Source: Planctomycetales bacterium (GTDB lineage Bacteria; Planctomycetota; Phycisphaerae; SM23-33). Taken from it: a stretch of 8,937 nucleotides of DNA. Of this stretch, positions 6,344-8,937 are shown one piece after another. A model generated the notes under the pieces. The model did not search any database. It was given only the letters and a program-made list of their open reading frames with translations, and was not told the origin of the DNA. The first letter of the stretch is position 1, and each line of letters starts with the position of its first letter. A program made the translations under genes and the position numbers. The stretch covers positions 1 to 8,937 of the forward strand of contig JAUVIQ010000129.1 of assembly GCA_030592655.1 (NCBI GenBank). The letters run 5' to 3'.

Positions 6344-6505
6344 ATGCGCGACGATCCAATCGTAAATGAGGTCCGAAAACGACGCGAAGAACACGCTGCT
6401 CGTTTTAATTTCGACGTAAGGGCTATCGCCAGGGACGCCCGGAAGCGTCAGCAGAAAAGCGGCAAGAAAATCGTTACCCCACCACACAGGCAGACAGCGG
6501 GATAA
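6344..6505 (+). CDS. small charged protein of 53 residues, antitoxin-like family
   Basis: A 53-residue reading frame opens 13 bases after the activator stop. It has a strong ribosome site, GGGAGAG, about 5 bases before the ATG. The protein starts MRDDPIVNEVRKRREEHAAR, continues with FNFDVRAIARDARKRQ (21-36) and ends in a basic, Pro-containing tail. The pattern DDPIVxEVRKxREExAARFNxD followed by a short helix and a KSG segment matches a family of small proteins I remember from planctomycetes and cyanobacteria. There it is usually annotated as hypothetical and sometimes lies beside PIN-domain toxins. It is mostly helical and has no membrane segment. No partner toxin follows here; the nearest is the DUF5615 gene on the other side of the activator. 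The family match is from memory, but the start signal, spacing and composition make it a real gene. Confidence 0.8.
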   Translation: MRDDPIVNEVRKRREEHAARFNFDVRAIARDARKRQQKSGKKIVTPPHRQTAG

Positions 6506-6517
6506 AACAGAATTAGT

Positions 6518-6545
6518 AATCCGCAATCCCCTACGCCCTACAACC
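6518..6545. repeat. degenerate 7-base tandem array after the small protein gene
   Basis: The sequence divides into AATCCGC, AATCCCC, TACGCCC and TACAACC, four units with a 7-base period that drift along the array. It begins 12 bases after the stop codon of the 53-residue protein and is followed by CCCTTTTTTCC (6544-6554), a weak U-rich end. On the other strand the core is GGATT, as in the other arrays of this window. The remaining bases to 6592 hold the HNH promoter. Confidence 0.6.
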
Positions 6546-6558
6546 CTTTTTTCCATCA

Positions 6559-6586
6559 TTGCATCGCGGGATTCTTTTGATATACT
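6559..6586 (+). promoter_or_regulatory. extended -10 promoter for the HNH gene, leaderless
   Basis: TGATATACT (6578-6586) fits an extended -10 element (TGn followed by TATACT, 5 of 6). A weak -35, TTGCAT (6559-6564), lies 16 bases upstream. Initiation 6-8 bases after the -10 box falls at or within a base or two of the ATG at 6593, and no ribosome site is present. The mRNA is therefore predicted to be leaderless. Confidence 0.5.
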
Positions 6587-6592
6587 CTAGCC

Positions 6593-7228
6593 ATGTTGAC
6601 CGCATCGGCTAATTCGCTGAATGCCAACGTATTGATGCTGAACAAGCATTATGCAGCCATTCGCATCATCCCCGCCCGTCGGGCGTTCAGCCTGCTGTAT
6701 CGCCAGATCGCCGAGGTCGTCAGCATCGAGAACGACCAGTACCTCTCGTACGATTTCAACTCCTGGCGGGAGGTGAGCGAGTTCCGCTCAAAATACCAGC
6801 GTAAGGGGCATGAGTGGATCCGCTGCGTGCGGTTTGAGATTGCCGTACCCTGGATTATCAGGCTGACGCTCTACGACCGCCTGCCGAGACAAAATGTCAA
6901 GTTCAACCGTCGAAACATCTTCGCCCGCGACCGCAACCATTGCCAGTACTGCGGGCGTCGATTCCCGTTATCGGAATTGAACCTGGACCACGTCGTACCC
7001 CGAAGCCTCGGCGGCAGGGCTACGTGGGACAACATCGTCTGCTGCTGTGTCGCGTGCAATGTCCGCAAAGGCGGAAGGACGCCGAAACAGTCCGGTATGA
7101 AACTCATCACAATACCCGTCAAACCAAAGCGTTCGCCCGTAATCCGGGTGCAACTGACGGGGGAAAAATACGCCTCATGGAAACAGTTCCTCAACGCTGC
7201 ATACTGGAATGTGGAGTTAAAAGAATGA
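6593..7228 (+). CDS. HNH endonuclease, stand-alone
   Basis: This 211-residue protein carries a zinc-binding HNH (His-Me finger) nuclease domain in its C-terminal half. The domain has CQYCG (117-121), LDHVVPRSLGG (131-141) with the catalytic-type D132-H133, and WDNIVCCCVACNVRKGG (145-161) with N147 and N156. C117, C120, C152 and C155 should hold the structural zinc. The N-terminal part (about 1-105) starts VLMLNKHYAAIRIIPARRAFSLL-like (13-35), the standard opening of a widespread family of stand-alone HNH proteins. Related members occur in planctomycetes, deltaproteobacteria and cyanobacteria. Their role is not established; restriction, defence and repair have all been suggested, and no restriction or recombination partner is adjacent here. 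No ribosome site is visible; the promoter places transcription at the ATG. Its stop codon touches the inverted repeat that begins at 7228. Confidence 0.9.
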   Translation: MLTASANSLNANVLMLNKHYAAIRIIPARRAFSLLYRQIAEVVSIENDQYLSYDFNSWREVSEFRSKYQRKGHEWIRCVRFEIAVPWIIRLTLYDRLPRQNVKFNRRNIFARDRNHCQYCGRRFPLSELNLDHVVPRSLGGRATWDNIVCCCVACNVRKGGRTPKQSGMKLITIPVKPKRSPVIRVQLTGEKYASWKQFLNAAYWNVELKE

Positions 7229-7438
7229 TTTCCGATTTCCGATTTTCAATTTCCAATTGTAAAAGAGGAAGAAGAAAAAGAAAGAAACAGAATAGCGGGA
7301 TTACAGGGATTGCTGGATTATAGGGATTGTAGAACTGCAGAAAAAAAAAGAGGAAATCCCCCTAATCCGGTAATCCCCGAAATCCCGCTATCCTCTTTTT
7401 CTTTGTCAATTGGAAATTGCAAATCGGAAATCGGAAAT
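7228..7438. repeat. stop-to-stop inverted repeat, probable two-way terminator
   Basis: The outer arms at 7228-7259 and 7407-7438 are inverted copies of 32 bases with one mismatch. Each arm is itself a 7-base array (ATTTCCG, ATTTCCG, ATTTTCA, ATTTCCA, ATTG on the left). Inner arms at 7293-7328 and 7355-7390 pair at 30 of 36 positions and consist of GGGATT units about 9 bases apart. A+G-rich spacers and a loop (7329-7354) with an A9 run complete the element. The last base of the HNH stop (TGA, 7226-7228) and of the DUF1571 stop (TAA, 7440-7438) are the outermost bases of the arms. In transcripts from either side it could form a long hairpin with U-rich stretches (CTCTTTTTCTTT one way, CCTCTTTTTTTTTC the other), so termination in both directions is a reasonable inference. 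No transposase or target-site duplication is seen. Confidence 0.8.
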
Positions 7439-8295
7439 TATTTAAGTTTCATTCCGTTGGCTTTGGGCGTGAAATCGTTTTCGGTCAGTCCGACGTTGAA
7501 TTTCACGTTGCTGTAGGAATATTGGCATGTTTCCTGGTCGTCCCAATCGGATGCTTTCATGCCTACGGGGACGAGATGATCGACGTCGAGGTACCAGACG
7601 GTGGTTTTTGCGGGATAGTCTTTTTTCGGCGGGAGGATGCGTTTGAGGACCATAACCTTGCGGGCCTTGGTTTTGTATCCTTCGAATGTGAATTTCCCTT
7701 CGCCACGACTTGCTGCCAGTTCGTTCACTTCCAGAAGGCTTTCCATCATGCGTTTGAATCCGAAGAGCGTAACGGGTCTGCGAGTGTTGGCCATGGCATC
7801 GGGTCCGTCGGGGGACCGCTTTACCGTACCGAACAGCGTACCCAGGAATCCCTTGGGCTGAACCAGCATCTGCCCGTTGTATTTTCCTTCGATGTATAGT
7901 ATCCGGTCGCCAACGGGGGCGTTTTTCGTCCATCGCATCGCCACGGAGAACGGCTGATCGATGAATTTTACCTGGATTTCCTGCTTGTCGCGGGATTTAC
8001 CATTAACCCGCTCTTTCTTGGTGAACGTGCAGGTGTAATCCTGATAACTCTTGCTGTAATTCGCCAATGCCTGCTTCAGGAGGGTTACGTGATCGGTCTC
8101 CGCCAGACGTTCCAGTTCCTTGATCCGGCCCTGGGAAATGCTCTCTACCGTTCCATCGCCAATTGCCGCCACCTCCAGGTTGCCCCGGAGAACATCAGGC
8201 TGGGTACACTGGACGCAGAACATCGCCGCCAGCAGGATACCGACAATCAGACGAATACGGTTATTTGTAGGGCGAATAACTCGCTTTATCAGCAT
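7438..8295 (-). CDS. DUF1571 exported protein
   Basis: The protein has 285 residues from the ATG at 8295. This start is preferred to the one at 8346 because GAGAGG lies 9-12 bases upstream and the protein then begins with a normal signal peptide: basic RVIRPTNNRIR, then LIVGILLAAMFCVQC (16-30). The Cys at 27 or 30 could be lipidated, but neither fits the lipobox well. The mature part matches DUF1571, a family frequent in planctomycetes that resembles LolA-type lipid-binding folds. It has YQDYTCTFTKKERVNGK (84-100), a beta-rich core with IQVKFIDQPFSVAMRWT (107-123), RILYIEGKYNG (131-141) and TTVWYLDVDHLVPVGMKASDW (231-251), and a final strand ending CQYSYSNVKFN (257-267). The role is unknown; a periplasmic carrier or envelope role is the usual guess. 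Its stop codon overlaps the inverted repeat at 7407-7438. Confidence 0.88.
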   Translation of the reverse strand: MLIKRVIRPTNNRIRLIVGILLAAMFCVQCTQPDVLRGNLEVAAIGDGTVESISQGRIKELERLAETDHVTLLKQALANYSKSYQDYTCTFTKKERVNGKSRDKQEIQVKFIDQPFSVAMRWTKNAPVGDRILYIEGKYNGQMLVQPKGFLGTLFGTVKRSPDGPDAMANTRRPVTLFGFKRMMESLLEVNELAASRGEGKFTFEGYKTKARKVMVLKRILPPKKDYPAKTTVWYLDVDHLVPVGMKASDWDDQETCQYSYSNVKFNVGLTENDFTPKANGMKLK

Positions 8296-8366
8296 TATTT
8301 TGAGCCTCTCAAGGCCTGTAAAACCGACCCACCCGACACTCCTCACACCACACAGGTCGGCATTAG

Positions 8367-8394
8367 ACTATAATCGGCATAAATCGGCAGTTAA
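8367..8394 (-). promoter_or_regulatory. promoter of the DUF1571 gene with TGCCGA direct repeats
   Basis: On the minus strand TTAACT (8394-8389; 4 of 6) and TATAGT (8372-8367; 5 of 6) are 16 bases apart, predicting a leader of about 65 bases. Three copies of TGCCGA (plus strand TCGGCA at 8357-8362, 8374-8379 and 8384-8389) lie in the same direction over and beside the -10 box, spaced 17 and 10 bases. They could be an operator. This is inferred from sequence alone. Confidence 0.45.
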
Positions 8395-8497
8395 CTTTAA
8401 TTCTCCATACATAATCAAAGCCGCGCAATTTGGAGGGATTATAGGGGGCGCCGCAAAGAATGCAAATTAAAAATTCCAAAAAAAAATACCCCCCTCC

Positions 8498-8522
8498 GAT
8501 TGCGGATTGCAGATTGCGGATT
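8498..8522. repeat. 7-base tandem array GATTGCR downstream of the M48 gene
   Basis: GATTGCG, GATTGCA, GATTGCG and GATT follow in register, 3.6 units. The array lies about 45 bases after the protease stop at 8567 on the minus strand and is followed on that strand by GGAGGGGGGTA and a T9 run (8487-8479). The T-run could serve in termination, but no strong hairpin precedes it. Confidence 0.75.
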
Positions 8523-8531
8523 TTTCGGTAT

Positions 8532-8560
8532 TCCGGTCCTCCGGTAATCCGGTAATCCGG
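8532..8560. repeat. 8-base tandem array TCCGGTAA
   Basis: TCCGGTCC, TCCGGTAA, TCCGGTAA and TCCGG run without gaps, with an 8-base period, ending 6 bases before the protease stop codon. On the minus strand the unit is TTACCGGA. The same GGTAATCC word occurs in the inner arm of the element at 7369-7376, which links the two intergenic regions. The rest of the gap between the M48 and DUF1571 genes (8396-8497) shows only GGATTATAGGG (8436-8446), also found at 7315-7325. Confidence 0.7.
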
Positions 8561-8566
8561 TTCTCT

Positions 8567-8937
8567 TCACTGCGTCAGCGACATTAATCGATTGATTCGC
8601 TCTTTAATGGGCGGGTGTGTGCTGAAGATGGATTCCGCTCTTTTTTCGAACCTTTTGATTGGGTGAACGATGTAGAGGCTGGCAGTGGCGCGGTTGGCGA
8701 CTTCGAGGACCTCCGGGTCGTCGGATATCCTTGCCAACGCCTTGGCCAGACCTTCGGGGTTGCGCGTCAGTTCGATTGCTGATGCGTCGGCGAGGTACTC
8801 CCGCTGGCGGCTCATGGACATCTGGATCACGCGGGCGAGGATCGGGGCAATAATTGCCAGGACAATCGCGACGATCAGTATAATCAGTTGGCCCAGACCA
8901 CCGCCTTCTTTGCTGCTGCTGCGACGCCGCCCGCCGC
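8567..8937 (-). CDS. M48-family zinc metalloprotease (HtpX-like), C-terminal part
   Basis: Only the last 122 residues are visible; the frame stays open to the window end. It would encode a membrane protease of the HtpX type that degrades damaged membrane proteins. The fragment starts with a Gly/Arg/Ser-rich loop (GGRRRSSSKEGGG). A transmembrane helix follows (LGQLIILIVAIVLAIIAPIL), then VIQMSMSRQREYLADASAIE, where the Glu of REYLADA is the expected third zinc ligand. NPEGLAKALARI and the C-terminal STHPPIKERINRLMSL are family hallmarks. The HExxH motif and the first membrane segments lie outside the window, so activity cannot be judged. A GTG at 8830 is in frame but sits in the middle of a conserved segment and should not be taken as the start. 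The Gly-rich loop is of the kind found in M48 proteins from non-proteobacterial lineages. Confidence 0.93.
   Translation of the reverse strand, partial: GGRRRSSSKEGGGLGQLIILIVAIVLAIIAPILARVIQMSMSRQREYLADASAIELTRNPEGLAKALARISDDPEVLEVANRATASLYIVHPIKRFEKRAESIFSTHPPIKERINRLMSLTQ

Noticed and set aside
6311..6559. Minus-strand reading frame of 82 codons
   Set aside because: It is antisense to the 53-residue gene, which has the better ribosome site and a family-like sequence.
7228..7438. Insertion sequence or CRISPR array
   Set aside because: There is no transposase, no target duplication and no regular repeat-spacer pattern; repeat units are 7-9 bases and contiguous.

Overview
The window most likely comes from a bacterium of the Planctomycetota, possibly a Phycisphaerae-like lineage known mainly from metagenomes. 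This is an inference. It rests on a DUF1571 exported protein, an anti-sigma-like protein fused to a pseudopilin/H-X9-DG-type domain, an ECF sigma factor, a stand-alone HNH nuclease and a single-pass envelope protein ahead of aroB. No rRNA or marker protein is present to confirm it.

Layout. The minus-strand block on the left, read right to left, holds an ECF sigma factor (4028-3396) and a membrane anti-sigma/pseudopilin-like protein (3399-2422), which overlap by ATGA. Next comes a two-gene unit of an exported single-pass protein (2216-1251) overlapping aroB (1267-143). Last is the 5' part of the RNase P RNA gene rnpB (about 94 to 1), which runs off the window start and encodes no protein. The plus-strand block starts divergently from the sigma factor. 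It holds a DUF433/DUF5615 toxin-antitoxin pair (4136-4737), a GAF-AAA+-Fis sigma-54 activator (4789-6330), a 53-residue protein (6344-6505) and an HNH endonuclease (6593-7228). A minus-strand block follows: the DUF1571 protein (8295-7438) and the C-terminal end of an M48/HtpX-like protease (8567 to past the window end).

How the parts relate. The sigma/anti-sigma pair looks like a self-contained envelope-responsive switch. The DUF433/DUF5615 pair is an addiction-type module. The sigma-54 activator has a GAF domain instead of a receiver, so it probably senses a ligand directly; I found no sigma-54 promoter in the window for it to act on. AroB (shikimate pathway) and rnpB are housekeeping genes.

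Most unusual structure. The spaces between genes, mostly just after stop codons, carry short degenerate tandem arrays with a 7-base period and a GGATT-like core. They occur at 2291, 2381, 6518, 7228, 7407 and 8498, with related 8- and 9-base versions nearby. Between the convergent HNH and DUF1571 genes these arrays form a long inverted repeat that runs exactly from one stop codon to the other. No single intergenic stretch exceeds 300 bases.
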